From an uncultured Rhodoferax sp. (GTDB lineage: Bacteria > Pseudomonadota > Gammaproteobacteria > Burkholderiales > Burkholderiaceae_C): DNA of 64,000 bases. The stretch's first letter is position 1. Each line of letters begins with the position of its first letter. The position numbers and the translations under genes are program-made. The DNA is taken from positions 1 through 64,000 of the forward strand of contig NZ_CAMIHB010000020.1 of assembly GCF_946221635.1 (NCBI RefSeq), written 5' to 3'. Positions 32,482 through 40,140 of this stretch are shown here, one piece after another. A model generated the notes under the pieces. The model was not told the origin of the DNA, ran no database searches, and saw nothing but the letters and a program-made list of their open reading frames with translations.

Positions 32482-32961
32482 TTACTCCAGTAAACGTCCC
32501 CCAAACCCACCACCCCCACCCACCCCCATTACCAACCTCTGCGTCGCCCTCGTAGCCGCCACATAAAACACCCGCGCCGCCTCCTTCTCGTCCTCCCCCT
32601 CTGCTGGCATATGCCCCACGCCGGGTAGCGCCACCACGGGGAACTCCAGGCCCTTGCTGACCTTCATGGTCATCACCTTGATCTTGTCGCTCGTGGGGTC
32701 AAAGTCGCCAGAGCCCAGGCGGTTCTCTACCGGCAGCTTGCGTTGCGCCAGGGTGCGGGCGCACAGGTCGCGCGTCTTGCGGTCTGCGCACAGTAAGGTC
32801 GTGTCGCCAAAGGCGTATTTATCTTGTTGGTCTTGACTTAGCCGCTCGGCCAGTCGGCGTTCGCCGGTTGTCATGCGCGAAACGCAGGAACCCAAAGCGG
32901 GAATAAGCGTGGCCATTCCGGGTTCACCCCCCTGAGTGAAGTTGTATCGTTGTGTAACCAT
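32482..32961 (-). pseudogene. C-terminal remnant of a UvrD/Rep-type helicase
   Basis: The recognisable part (about 32490-32825) reads CADRKTRDLCARTLAQRKLPVENR, then IKVMTMKVSKGLEFPVVALPG and EEAARVFYVAATRATQRLVMGV-like sequence. These are the last motifs (V, VI) of superfamily 1 helicases. The ATPase N-terminus of several hundred residues is missing. The first 40 codons (MVTQRYNFTQGGEPG...) look unrelated and may come from mobile-element sequence. Together with the DUF2130 remnant this marks rearrangement at both edges of the defence island. Confidence 0.72.
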
Positions 32962-33035
32962 GATGCCAATAAAGCCGGCGAGCGGCTAGTGGTGTCGGGG
33001 CTGGGTGTGGGCTTTTTGTTTAAAAAAGTGCCCAT

Positions 33036-33077
33036 GGCCCCGGTGGAATGTGCGCAAGCAGCTATCAGAAAGATAGC
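33036..33077 (+). repeat. 42-bp dispersed repeat, copy 7
   Basis: The copy reads GGCCCCGGTGGAATGTGCGC, then AAGCAGCTATCAGAAAGATAGC, with a clean GCTATC/GATAGC hairpin. It lies in the leader region 42 bases before the start of the second diguanylate cyclase gene. Confidence 0.85.
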
Positions 33078-33118
33078 GCTTGCGGTGCGCCTGCCTGTCG
33101 GATGGAGTGACCAGAATC

Positions 33119-34282
33119 ATGCGTGACCCTTTCGCTTCCCCAAATGCCCCCGGCGCTGTGCCCGCGGCCACGGCCGCCGCGGCCAACGACACCATGGTGC
33201 GCGCCGACACGCTGGTGCTGTTGTTCCAGCAGTCCTTTCCGGCCCTGTTCCAGAGCATGGTGATCGCCTGCATCCTGTGCTGGACGCTGTGGGGCCGCTT
33301 GGCGTCCTTCAAACTGCTGACCTGGCTGGCCGTGCTGGCGGCGACCGCGGTGGTGCGGTTGCTCATGTACCAGGCGTACTTCCGCGTCAGGCCCCGGGGC
33401 GAGGCCATCCTGCGCTGGGAGCGGCCCTATGTCGCCACGCTGCTGCTGTCGTCGCTGACCTGGGGCGTGGGCGTGCTGTGGCTCATGCCGCCGGGTGAGA
33501 CGGTGGAGCAGTTCGTCATCCTCTTCTTCGTGGCGGGCCTGGTGGGCGGCAGCATGGCCACCTACTCCGCCCACCGTGGCATGACGGTGGCGGCCATGCT
33601 GTCGGTGCTGGTGCCCAGCACGGTGTGGCTGTTCCTGCAGCCCGGCCACATGGCTTTGGGCATGGCGGTGGCGGCCAGCACCTTCATGGTGGGCGCGCTG
33701 CGGGGTACCAAGGTGCTGTCCAGCGCGATGCAGAGCAGCCTGCGCCTGAGCCACGAGCTGCGCCAGGCCAACGCGGTGGCCGACCACATCGCCCGCACCG
33801 ACGAACTGACCGGCCTGAACAACCGCCGCGCCTTCATGGAGCTGGGCGAACAGATGGTCAAGCTCTGCCGCCGCCAGGACAAGCCGCTGAGCGCGCTGCT
33901 CATCGATGTGGACCACTTCAAGCAGATCAATGACACCCACGGCCACGGCGCGGGCGATCTGGTGCTGCAGCGCGTGGGCGCCCTGCTGGCGCAGCAGTTC
34001 CGTGCGGCGGACGTGTGCGGGCGCATAGGCGGGGAGGAGTTTGCCGTGCTGCTGGCGGATACCGATGCGGCGGCGGCGGCGGCCGTGGCCGAAAAGCTGC
34101 GCCAGACCGTGGCCACCGCCACGGTGCCCTGGCATGCGCAGACGCTGCAGGTCACCGTCAGCGTGGGCGTGGCCTGCCACAACGACCACCTGGGCACCTT
34201 GCTGCACCGCGCCGACGCCGCCATGTACCAGGCCAAGGGCGCAGGGCGCAACCGCGTGTCCGGGCACGGCGGACTTGCATGA
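33119..34282 (+). CDS. membrane-bound diguanylate cyclase (GGDEF)
   Basis: The 387-residue protein has about five to six hydrophobic helices in residues 30-200, with a GEAILRWERPYVATLLLSSL loop between the second and third. A GGDEF domain at about 230-385 follows. Motifs are LTGLNNRRAFMEL, LIDVDHFKQINDTHGHGAGD and GGEEF, with the RAAD inhibitory I-site five residues before it. It should make cyclic di-GMP and be product-inhibited. ATG 33119 is preferred over the frame's first ATG, since the family N-terminus and GGAG fit here. Copies 7 and 8 of the repeat flank the gene. Confidence 0.9.
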   Translation: MRDPFASPNAPGAVPAATAAAANDTMVRADTLVLLFQQSFPALFQSMVIACILCWTLWGRLASFKLLTWLAVLAATAVVRLLMYQAYFRVRPRGEAILRWERPYVATLLLSSLTWGVGVLWLMPPGETVEQFVILFFVAGLVGGSMATYSAHRGMTVAAMLSVLVPSTVWLFLQPGHMALGMAVAASTFMVGALRGTKVLSSAMQSSLRLSHELRQANAVADHIARTDELTGLNNRRAFMELGEQMVKLCRRQDKPLSALLIDVDHFKQINDTHGHGAGDLVLQRVGALLAQQFRAADVCGRIGGEEFAVLLADTDAAAAAAVAEKLRQTVATATVPWHAQTLQVTVSVGVACHNDHLGTLLHRADAAMYQAKGAGRNRVSGHGGLA

Positions 34283-34293
34283 AATCGGAGCCT

Positions 34294-34335
34294 GGCCCCC
34301 GTGGAATGTGCGCCTGCAGCTACTGAAACCATAGC
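34294..34335 (+). repeat. 42-bp dispersed repeat, copy 8
   Basis: The copy reads GGCCCCCGTGGAATGTGCGC and ends CAGCTACTGAAACCATAGC, a hairpin with mismatches. It lies 11 bases after the diguanylate cyclase stop, so the gene is bracketed by two copies in the same orientation. Confidence 0.82.
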
Positions 34336-34412
34336 AAACGCAAGTCCGCAAGATTTGTCAGATCGGTGCACCTAGACTGCCGCCTGTGTCCCACTCCCCA
34401 GGCAGTCTCCCC

Positions 34413-34892
34413 ATGCAAACCACCGCCCAAGCCCCGTTTCCCCACCACTTTGCGCTCCAGCCCGACGCGATCACCGTCGTCGGCATTGAGCTGCGCACCA
34501 GCAATCTGGAAGCCATGCAGACCATCCCGCCGCACTGGGCGCGCTTGGGGCAAGAGGGCGTGCTGGAGCGCATTGCCGGCCGCGTGGATGGCGATGTGCT
34601 GGCTGTGTACACCCACTTTGCCCACGCCGGGCGCGACAACACGGGCCTGTATTCGCTGGTGATTGGCGCGCAGGTGACGCCCGACGCGCCGGTGCCGGAG
34701 GGCATGGTGCGCGTGGTGGTGCCGGCTTCGCGTCGGGCGGTGTTTGCCGTGCCGGCCAAACGCTTTGACCTGGTGGGCCCGGCCTGGGGCGCGGTGTGGG
34801 CGCAGACCGCGCTGCCCAAGACCTTTGTGGCCGAGTACGAGCGCTACGCGGCCAATGGCGACATCAGCATCTCCATCGGTTTGGCAAACTAG
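34413..34892 (+). CDS. GyrI-like / AraC effector-binding domain protein
   Basis: The 159-residue protein is a stand-alone GyrI-like domain with two tandem halves: ITVVGIELRTSNLEAMQTIPPHW and VRVVVPASRRAVFAVPAKRFDLVG, then the usual AVWAQTALPKTFVAEYERY strand-helix end. Such domains bind small hydrophobic ligands, as in Cass2 and SbmC/GyrI. The AraC regulator that follows carries the same fold in its C-terminal half, so the two may share or compete for a ligand. ATG 34413 replaces the GTG at 34386. Confidence 0.8.
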   Translation: MQTTAQAPFPHHFALQPDAITVVGIELRTSNLEAMQTIPPHWARLGQEGVLERIAGRVDGDVLAVYTHFAHAGRDNTGLYSLVIGAQVTPDAPVPEGMVRVVVPASRRAVFAVPAKRFDLVGPAWGAVWAQTALPKTFVAEYERYAANGDISISIGLAN

Positions 34893-34896
34893 GGGC

Positions 34897-35757
34897 ATGA
34901 ACCGCAGCCACAGCTGGACCGACTACCAGGAGCGCCTGAGCCGGGTGCAGGCCTATATCCACGACCACCTGGACCAGCCGCTGGATCTGGCCCGACTGGC
35001 CGAGGTGGCCCACCTCTCGCCCTACCACTGGCATCGCGTGTACCACGCGCTGTATGGCGAAACCATTGCCGCCACGGTGCGCCGCCTGCGCCTGCACCGC
35101 GCCACAGGCTACCTGGCCCACACGGCGCTGCCCATCGAGCAGGTGGCGCGCAAGTGCGGCTACCCGAATGTGCAGTCCTTCACGCGCGCCTTCAGCGGGC
35201 TCTACGGCACCAGTCCCTCGCGCTACCGGGCCGAGGGCAGCCACACGGTGTTTCGCCAGGGCGCCGCGCAGCCGCTGGCAGCGGGCTATGGGGTGGAGCT
35301 GCGTGAGGTGCCGCAGGTGCGGTTGGCCGGTGTGCCGCACCGGGGCTCGTACATGCGCATGGGCAAGGCCTTTGCACAGGCCTACACCGGCATGCAGGCG
35401 CAGGGCTTGATGCGGCCCGATACGCGCTGGATGTCGGTCTATTACGACGACCCATTTGCCATCCCCGAAGCCCAGTTGCATAGCCGCGCAGGCCTGAGCT
35501 TGCCGCCCGGCCACAGCGGAGACCTGGCCGCGCCGCTGGAGCCGTTCACGCTGGGGGGCGGCCTGTGCGCGGTGCTGCACTACCGCGGGCCCTACGCGTC
35601 CATGCGCGCGGCCTACCAGTGGCTCTACGGCCAGTGGCTGATCCAGTCCGGCCACGAGGCGGCCGACCTGCCGGTGTTTGAGGATTACCTGAACAACCCG
35701 CGCGACACCGCGCCGGCGGATTTGCTCACCGACATTTACCTGCCGCTGCTGCCCTGA
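34897..35757 (+). CDS. AraC family regulator with C-terminal GyrI-like domain
   Basis: The 286-residue protein has an N-terminal double helix-turn-helix (LARLAEVAHLSPYHWHRVYHALYGE and IEQVARKCGYPNVQSFTRAFSGLYGTSPSRYR). A GyrI-like ligand domain (about residues 130-286, starting YGVELREVPQVRLAGVPHRGSY) follows. The architecture is that of Rob/RobA-like and YdeO-type regulators. ATG 34897 lies five bases after the preceding stop and AGGGG precedes it. A stress or multidrug-type regulon is likely; targets are unknown. Confidence 0.88.
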   Translation: MNRSHSWTDYQERLSRVQAYIHDHLDQPLDLARLAEVAHLSPYHWHRVYHALYGETIAATVRRLRLHRATGYLAHTALPIEQVARKCGYPNVQSFTRAFSGLYGTSPSRYRAEGSHTVFRQGAAQPLAAGYGVELREVPQVRLAGVPHRGSYMRMGKAFAQAYTGMQAQGLMRPDTRWMSVYYDDPFAIPEAQLHSRAGLSLPPGHSGDLAAPLEPFTLGGGLCAVLHYRGPYASMRAAYQWLYGQWLIQSGHEAADLPVFEDYLNNPRDTAPADLLTDIYLPLLP

Positions 35758-35776
35758 GTGTTCCAGCCTTGAGCGC

Positions 35777-35849
35777 CGCCGGGCCGCCCCAAGGCGCGAG
35801 GGCCCCCTCGGGGGGGCAGCGACCCGCGCAGCGGCGGAGCGTGGGGGCC
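35777..35849. repeat. GC-rich hairpin repeat between converging genes
   Basis: The segment holds the inverted block GGCCCCCTCGGGGGGGC and the motif GCAGCGGCGGAGCGTGGGGG, a type of dispersed intergenic element that I associate with Comamonadaceae. It sits between the AraC gene and the converging hypothetical gene and could serve as a bidirectional transcription barrier. Confidence 0.6.
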
Positions 35850-36473
35850 CTATAACCCCAGCTGGCCCTTGACGACGGCCAGCACCGTGCCGCCGGCCGC
35901 CTTGGCGGCGTCCTTGGCAAAGTCCATGGCGATGCCCTTGAAGAACTTCTTGCGCGCAGCCGCGTCCTGCAGGCCCTTGGCCTTGTCGTAACCCGCGCGG
36001 AAAGCGGCCAGCTCTTTCTGGCCGAACAGCGATTCGAGCACCTGGAACAAGCCGTCGGCCGAGACGCGGATGATCTCGGTGCTGAAGGGGTGGTCGAAGA
36101 TGTGCTGGTGGATCTTGAGCTGGCCCTGCAGCCAGTTCTTGGCCAGCGTGTCTTCGATGATGAGGCAGATCTTGTCGCCCTGCGGCTCCAGCGATGCATG
36201 GGCCAGCGCCGCCAGCAGGCGCCCGGTGGCCTGGTCCTCCACCCGGCCACCGAACTTGAGCGCGGCCTCGTAGCGCAACTTTTTCACCTTGGCCACGGGC
36301 GTCTTGAGGCGCTCGCTCACGGTCTGGTTGTTGAGCTGCGCCAGTGGCCCCGAGCCGCCCACGCCATGCCGGTCCAGCAGGTGCATCACCAGCGCATCCA
36401 CATCCGCCTTGGGCATGGAGCCCAGGCCGAGCTGGAGGTAGTGGGCTAGGAACTCGGATTCAAAGCTGGACAT
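35850..36473 (-). CDS. conserved hypothetical protein, 207 residues
   Basis: The protein is soluble and mostly helical. Its start is SSFESEFLAHYLQLGLGSMPKAD and it has a central PVAKVKKLRYEAALKFGGRVEDQATGR segment. A C-terminal LFGQKELAAFRAGYDKAKGLQDAAARKKFFKGIAMDF region follows. No domain of known function is recognised. Its conserved-looking LDRHGVGGSGP and RLLAALAHASLEPQGDKICLIIED blocks suggest a real gene, and relatives occur in scattered proteobacteria as far as I recall. It stands alone. Confidence 0.7.
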   Translation of the reverse strand: MSSFESEFLAHYLQLGLGSMPKADVDALVMHLLDRHGVGGSGPLAQLNNQTVSERLKTPVAKVKKLRYEAALKFGGRVEDQATGRLLAALAHASLEPQGDKICLIIEDTLAKNWLQGQLKIHQHIFDHPFSTEIIRVSADGLFQVLESLFGQKELAAFRAGYDKAKGLQDAAARKKFFKGIAMDFAKDAAKAAGGTVLAVVKGQLGL

Positions 36474-36515
36474 GGATGGGGCCTGCGAAGGTAAGGGTGT
36501 GACAGAGCGGCAACT

Positions 36516-37976
36516 CTAGCCGAATCGCCGCACGGCTTCGGCCAGCTTTTTCACCAGCCGGGGCATCTGCTCCACCGGCACCTGCGCGTAGCCCAGCAAA
36601 AAGCCGCGCCACGGCTGTACGCGCTGGCCCACGGCCTGTTCGCTCAGGGCCGGAGCCACCACGCCCTGGGCGAACAGGTGGCGGCTCATGGCGGTGTCAT
36701 CGGCCGCCGGGTTGCGCAGGCGCAGGGCCAGGTGCATGCCGGCGGAGCCGCCGTACACGTCGGCCACATCGCCGAGTTGCTGTTCCAGCGCGGCCACCAG
36801 CGCATCGCGCCGCTGGCGGTAGAGGCGGCGCATGCGCCGCAGGTGCAGGCTGAACTGGCCGCTCTGCATGAAGTCGGCCAGTGCCAGCTGGTCGGCGGCA
36901 CGGCCGCGCGGGTGGGTGCGCGCCAGCATGGCGCCGAGCGGCGCCACCAATACCGTGGGCACCACCACAAAGCCGATGCGCAAGGCGGGGAACATGGTTT
37001 TGCTGAAGGTGCCCAGGTAGAGCACGGGCGCGTCCGCCTCCAGGCCCTGCATGCAGGAGAGGGGCGGCCCATCGTGGCGGAATTCGCTGTCGTAGTCGTC
37101 TTCGATGATGAGGGCCGAGGCCGCGCGCGCGTGGGCAATCAGGGCCAGGCGTCGCTCCAGACTCAGCACGCTGCCGGTGGGGTACTGGTGCGAGGGCGTG
37201 ACGTAAATGAGTTTGGGTGGGTGGCGCTGCCAGTCGGTAGCCGTGGGGGCCATGCCTTCGTGGTCCACCACCATGCCCATGGGCTTGAGCTGCGCGGCCT
37301 TGAAGGCAGCCAGCGCGCCCTGGTAGCCGGGGCTCTCAATCCAGACCTTGTCGCCCGCATCGGCAAAGGCGCGGGCACACAGGTCCAGGCTGCTCTGGGT
37401 ACCGTCGGTGATGATGACCTGGCTGGCGTCCAGCCGGGCGCCGCGCGCCACGCGCAGGTGGTTGGCAATGGCCTCGCGCAGTGCGGGCTCGCCGGTGTGG
37501 GGGGCGTAGTTGAGCTGCTCGGTGCGCAGGCGCTTCCAGGCGCGGTCCAGCAGGCGGCGCCACAGCGTGGCGGGGAATTCCTTGAGCGCGGGCACACCGG
37601 GGGCAAAGGCGGCCGGGGTCTCGGGCGCGCTGCGCGTGGGCACGGCCAGTGCGCGGCGAGAGAGGCCCGCGCGCAGGGGCGCGACGTTCTGCGCGGGCGC
37701 TTGCGCTACGCGCGCGGCCAGCTCGGCTACCACCGTGCCGCGCCGGTCGGGCAGCACAAAGCCTTCGGTGGCGAGTTGGTCGTAGGCGTAGAGCACGGTG
37801 TTGCGCGAGACACCCAACTCCTGCGCCAGCGTGCGCGTGGCGGGCAGGCGCGCGCCGCTGCCCAGGGTGCCGTTGCGGATGGCCTGGCGCAGGCATTCGT
37901 GCAGTTGGCGCTGGCGCGACCAGCGGGCGTGTGCGGGCGCGGCGGTGTAGCGGGAGAAGAGCAGTTGGTAGTCCAC
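36516..37976 (-). CDS. MocR/PdxR-type regulator (GntR HTH fused to aminotransferase)
   Basis: The 486-residue protein has a winged HTH at about residues 20-85 (ARLPATRTLAQELGVSRNTVLYAYDQLATEGF) and a class I aminotransferase domain from about 110. The PLP-binding lysine is in LGTFSKTMFPALRIG, preceded by an IIEDDYDSEFRH segment. MocR proteins sense PLP or an amino compound. The divergent neighbour, a PNPOx-fold FMN protein, suggests vitamin B6 or flavin-linked control. It begins with GTG. Confidence 0.9.
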   Translation of the reverse strand: MDYQLLFSRYTAAPAHARWSRQRQLHECLRQAIRNGTLGSGARLPATRTLAQELGVSRNTVLYAYDQLATEGFVLPDRRGTVVAELAARVAQAPAQNVAPLRAGLSRRALAVPTRSAPETPAAFAPGVPALKEFPATLWRRLLDRAWKRLRTEQLNYAPHTGEPALREAIANHLRVARGARLDASQVIITDGTQSSLDLCARAFADAGDKVWIESPGYQGALAAFKAAQLKPMGMVVDHEGMAPTATDWQRHPPKLIYVTPSHQYPTGSVLSLERRLALIAHARAASALIIEDDYDSEFRHDGPPLSCMQGLEADAPVLYLGTFSKTMFPALRIGFVVVPTVLVAPLGAMLARTHPRGRAADQLALADFMQSGQFSLHLRRMRRLYRQRRDALVAALEQQLGDVADVYGGSAGMHLALRLRNPAADDTAMSRHLFAQGVVAPALSEQAVGQRVQPWRGFLLGYAQVPVEQMPRLVKKLAEAVRRFG

Positions 37977-38078
37977 AGCGGGCCTCTGGGTTGTGGTACT
38001 AAAAAATAGTCCAGCCGTGGATCTTAATTTGGAACCACATGCGCCCTACAGTGCGGCCCTTCATTCACTAGCACTGCC

Positions 38079-38735
38079 ATGACCGCTACCACCGCCAAAC
38101 CCACCGCCCCCAGCGACCGCACCCGCGTCCGCCGCATTGCCGAAAACGCCCACTACGACCGCGCCACGCTGCACGCCATCCTGGACGCGGCCTACGTGTG
38201 TCACGTGGCCTTTGTGGACGAGAAGGGTACGCACTGCATTCCCACCGCCTGCTGGCGCGAGGGCGAGCACCTCTACATCCACGGCTCCAACGGCGGGCGC
38301 CTCATCAAGCTGCTGGCCAAGGGCACGCAGGCCTGCGTGACGGTGACGCACATCGACGGCCTGGTGCTGGCACGCTCGGCGTTCAGCCATTCCATGAACT
38401 ACCGCTCGGCCATGGTGTACGGCCAGTTCGAGACGGTGGAGGAGAAGGCCGCTGCGCTGGACACCTTCATGCGCCACCTGGCACCCGGGCGCGAGCGGGA
38501 GGCCCGCCCCGGCAACAGCAAGGAGCTGGCCGCCACCACGGTGATGCGCATCAGCCTGGCCGAGGCCGCCTGCAAGGTGCGCACCGGTGGCCCCAATGAC
38601 GACGAGGAGGACATGAACCGCCCCGTGTGGGCCGGCGTGCTGCCCCTGCGCAGCGTGCCCATGGCGCCGGTGCCCGATGTGCAGAACACCCAGCCCGCGC
38701 CGGTGTACGTGCAGCAGTGGGGCGCAGGCGTCTGA
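38079..38735 (+). CDS. pyridoxamine 5'-phosphate oxidase-family FMN-binding protein
   Basis: The 218-residue protein has the split-barrel FMN fold: HAILDAAYVCHVAFVDEKGTHCIPTACWREGEHLYIHGS, then LLAKGTQACVTVTHIDGLVLARSAFSHSMNYRSAMVYG. The insert RHLAPGREREARPGNSKELAATTVMRISL and the C-terminal PVWAGVLPLRSVPMAPVPD are typical of the FMN-binding 2 family. It is divergent from the MocR regulator across about 100 bases, and is probably regulated by it. The substrate is unknown. Confidence 0.87.
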   Translation: MTATTAKPTAPSDRTRVRRIAENAHYDRATLHAILDAAYVCHVAFVDEKGTHCIPTACWREGEHLYIHGSNGGRLIKLLAKGTQACVTVTHIDGLVLARSAFSHSMNYRSAMVYGQFETVEEKAAALDTFMRHLAPGREREARPGNSKELAATTVMRISLAEAACKVRTGGPNDDEEDMNRPVWAGVLPLRSVPMAPVPDVQNTQPAPVYVQQWGAGV

Positions 38736-38738
38736 CAG

Positions 38739-39437
38739 TTAGCCCGGCTGGCCCAGGTAGACGGACGCGGACAGGCCCTGCTTCACGCCGCGGCTGAGCT
38801 CGTCGGCCAGTACCTCGTCCTGGCCCGCTTCCACTGCGGCCAGGGTCTGGCGCGCCACGTCCAGCGGGTTGGCTTTGGGGGCATCCAGGCCGCGTGTCAT
38901 GTCGGTGTCCATATAGCCCACATGTACGCCCACCACTTGGGTGCCCTGGCCGCGCAGCTCGCCGCGCAGGCCGTTGGTCAGCGACCAGGCGGCCGCCTTG
39001 GAGGCGCTGTAGGTGGCGGCGGGGCTGAGGTTGAGCCAGCTCAGCACGGACAGCACATTGACGATGGCGCCGCCGCCGTTGGCCTTGAGCGCGGGGGCGA
39101 AGGCCTGGCTGAGTGCGAGCGGGCCAAAGAAGTTGGTTTCCAACTCGGCGCGCGCGGCGTCGGCACTGCCCGGCGCCAGGAAGCTGGAGCCGCGGCCAAT
39201 GCCGGCGTTGTTGATGAGCAGGGTGACATCGGTGCAGCGGGCTGCGGCGGCGGCAATGTCGGCGGCATTCGTCACGTCGAGCTGAATGGGTGTGACGCCG
39301 GCCAGCGTGATGCTGGCGGGATTGCGCGCGGCGGCGTAGATCTTGGCGGCGCCGGCCTCCAGCAGCGCGTTGACAAAGGCCTGGCCCAGGCCACGGTTGG
39401 CTCCGGTCACGAGAACGACGGCATTTTTGACTTGCAT
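38739..39437 (-). CDS. short-chain dehydrogenase/reductase (SDR)
   Basis: The 232-residue classical SDR has the NAD(P)-binding VTGANRGLGQAFV motif, LINNAGIGRGSSF, and the catalytic YSASKAAAW (Tyr and Lys), with the active-site serine about 14 residues earlier in SVLSWLNL. ATG 39437 follows AAGGAAA. It is transcribed away from a TetR gene across twin operators, so its expression is probably induced by the compound it reduces or oxidises. The substrate is not evident. Confidence 0.9.
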   Translation of the reverse strand: MQVKNAVVLVTGANRGLGQAFVNALLEAGAAKIYAAARNPASITLAGVTPIQLDVTNAADIAAAAARCTDVTLLINNAGIGRGSSFLAPGSADAARAELETNFFGPLALSQAFAPALKANGGGAIVNVLSVLSWLNLSPAATYSASKAAAWSLTNGLRGELRGQGTQVVGVHVGYMDTDMTRGLDAPKANPLDVARQTLAAVEAGQDEVLADELSRGVKQGLSASVYLGQPG

Positions 39438-39463
39438 GGTGTTTCCTTTGGGTGGTTGGTTAA

Positions 39464-39502
39464 ATGATGTTCGTCATGTATAAATTATATGATGATCGTC
39501 AT
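39464..39502. promoter_or_regulatory. twin palindromic operators between the SDR and TetR genes
   Basis: Two 14-base sites of the form ATGATGNTCGTCAT lie at 39464-39477 and 39489-39502. Each is a near-perfect inverted repeat (ATGA-N6-TCAT). Their centres are 25 bp apart, separated by an AT-rich GTATAAATTAT spacer that probably contains the promoters of both genes. This is a typical TetR autoregulatory layout. Confidence 0.65.
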
Positions 39503-39546
39503 TTAAAATGTCAAGACCTTTTTGTTTTCACCCCACGGAGTCGCCC

Positions 39547-40128
39547 ATGAGAGTCAGCCGCGAACAAGCCAGCCAGAACCGCGAACGCGTCCTCGATGTG
39601 GCCGCACGCCTGTTCCGCGAGAAGGGCTTTGATGGCATTGGCGTGGCCGATCTCATGAAGACGGCGGGTCTGACGCACGGCGGCTTTTACGGGCAGTTCG
39701 CGTCCAAGGAGGAGCTGATGGCCCAGGCGTGCGCGCGCGGCTTTGCACATGCGGAGCAGGTCTGGGCACAGGTGGCTGCGCAGGCGCCGGAGGCGCCCAT
39801 GGCCGCCGTGATGCGTACCTACCTGAGCCCGCAGCACCGCGACAACCCGGGCGAAGGCTGTGTGGTGGCCGCCTTGGGCGGGGATGCGGCACGCCAGGGA
39901 GCGACGTTGCGCCAGGCCATCACCGATGGCGCGCGCCGCATGGTGGCGCAGTTTGCGGCCCTGATGCCGGGGCGCAGCAAGGCCGTGCAGCGGGAGCGCG
40001 CGTTGGTGGCTTACGCCAGCATGGTGGGTGCCCTGGTGCTGGCGCGCGCGGTGGATGACGAAGCCTTGTCCCAGGAAATCATGGACGCGGTGGTGGCGAC
40101 CGCCCCGGCCGCCAAAACGCCGGCGTAG
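39547..40128 (+). CDS. TetR/AcrR family transcriptional regulator
   Basis: The 193-residue protein has an HTH at about residues 8-52 (RERVLDVAARLFREKGFDGIGVADLMKTAGLTHGGFYGQFASKEELM) and a helical ligand domain. The GGFYGQF recognition-helix sequence is common in regulators of quinone- or aldehyde-responsive SDRs. ATG 39547 gives the usual N-terminus; a frame start 39 bases earlier lacks similarity. It should bind the twin sites upstream and repress the divergent SDR gene and itself. Confidence 0.88.
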   Translation: MRVSREQASQNRERVLDVAARLFREKGFDGIGVADLMKTAGLTHGGFYGQFASKEELMAQACARGFAHAEQVWAQVAAQAPEAPMAAVMRTYLSPQHRDNPGEGCVVAALGGDAARQGATLRQAITDGARRMVAQFAALMPGRSKAVQRERALVAYASMVGALVLARAVDDEALSQEIMDAVVATAPAAKTPA

Positions 40129-40140
40129 CCTGGCCGAGCT

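Noticed and set aside
32196..32519. 107-codon minus-strand frame between the TIR gene and the helicase remnant
   Set aside because: No recognisable domain, overlaps the helicase remnant, and composition resembles non-coding island DNA. It could be real, but the sequence gives no support.
35777..35849. GC-rich hairpin as a rho-independent terminator
   Set aside because: The stem is long and GC-rich but has no T-run on either side. I list it as a repeat instead.
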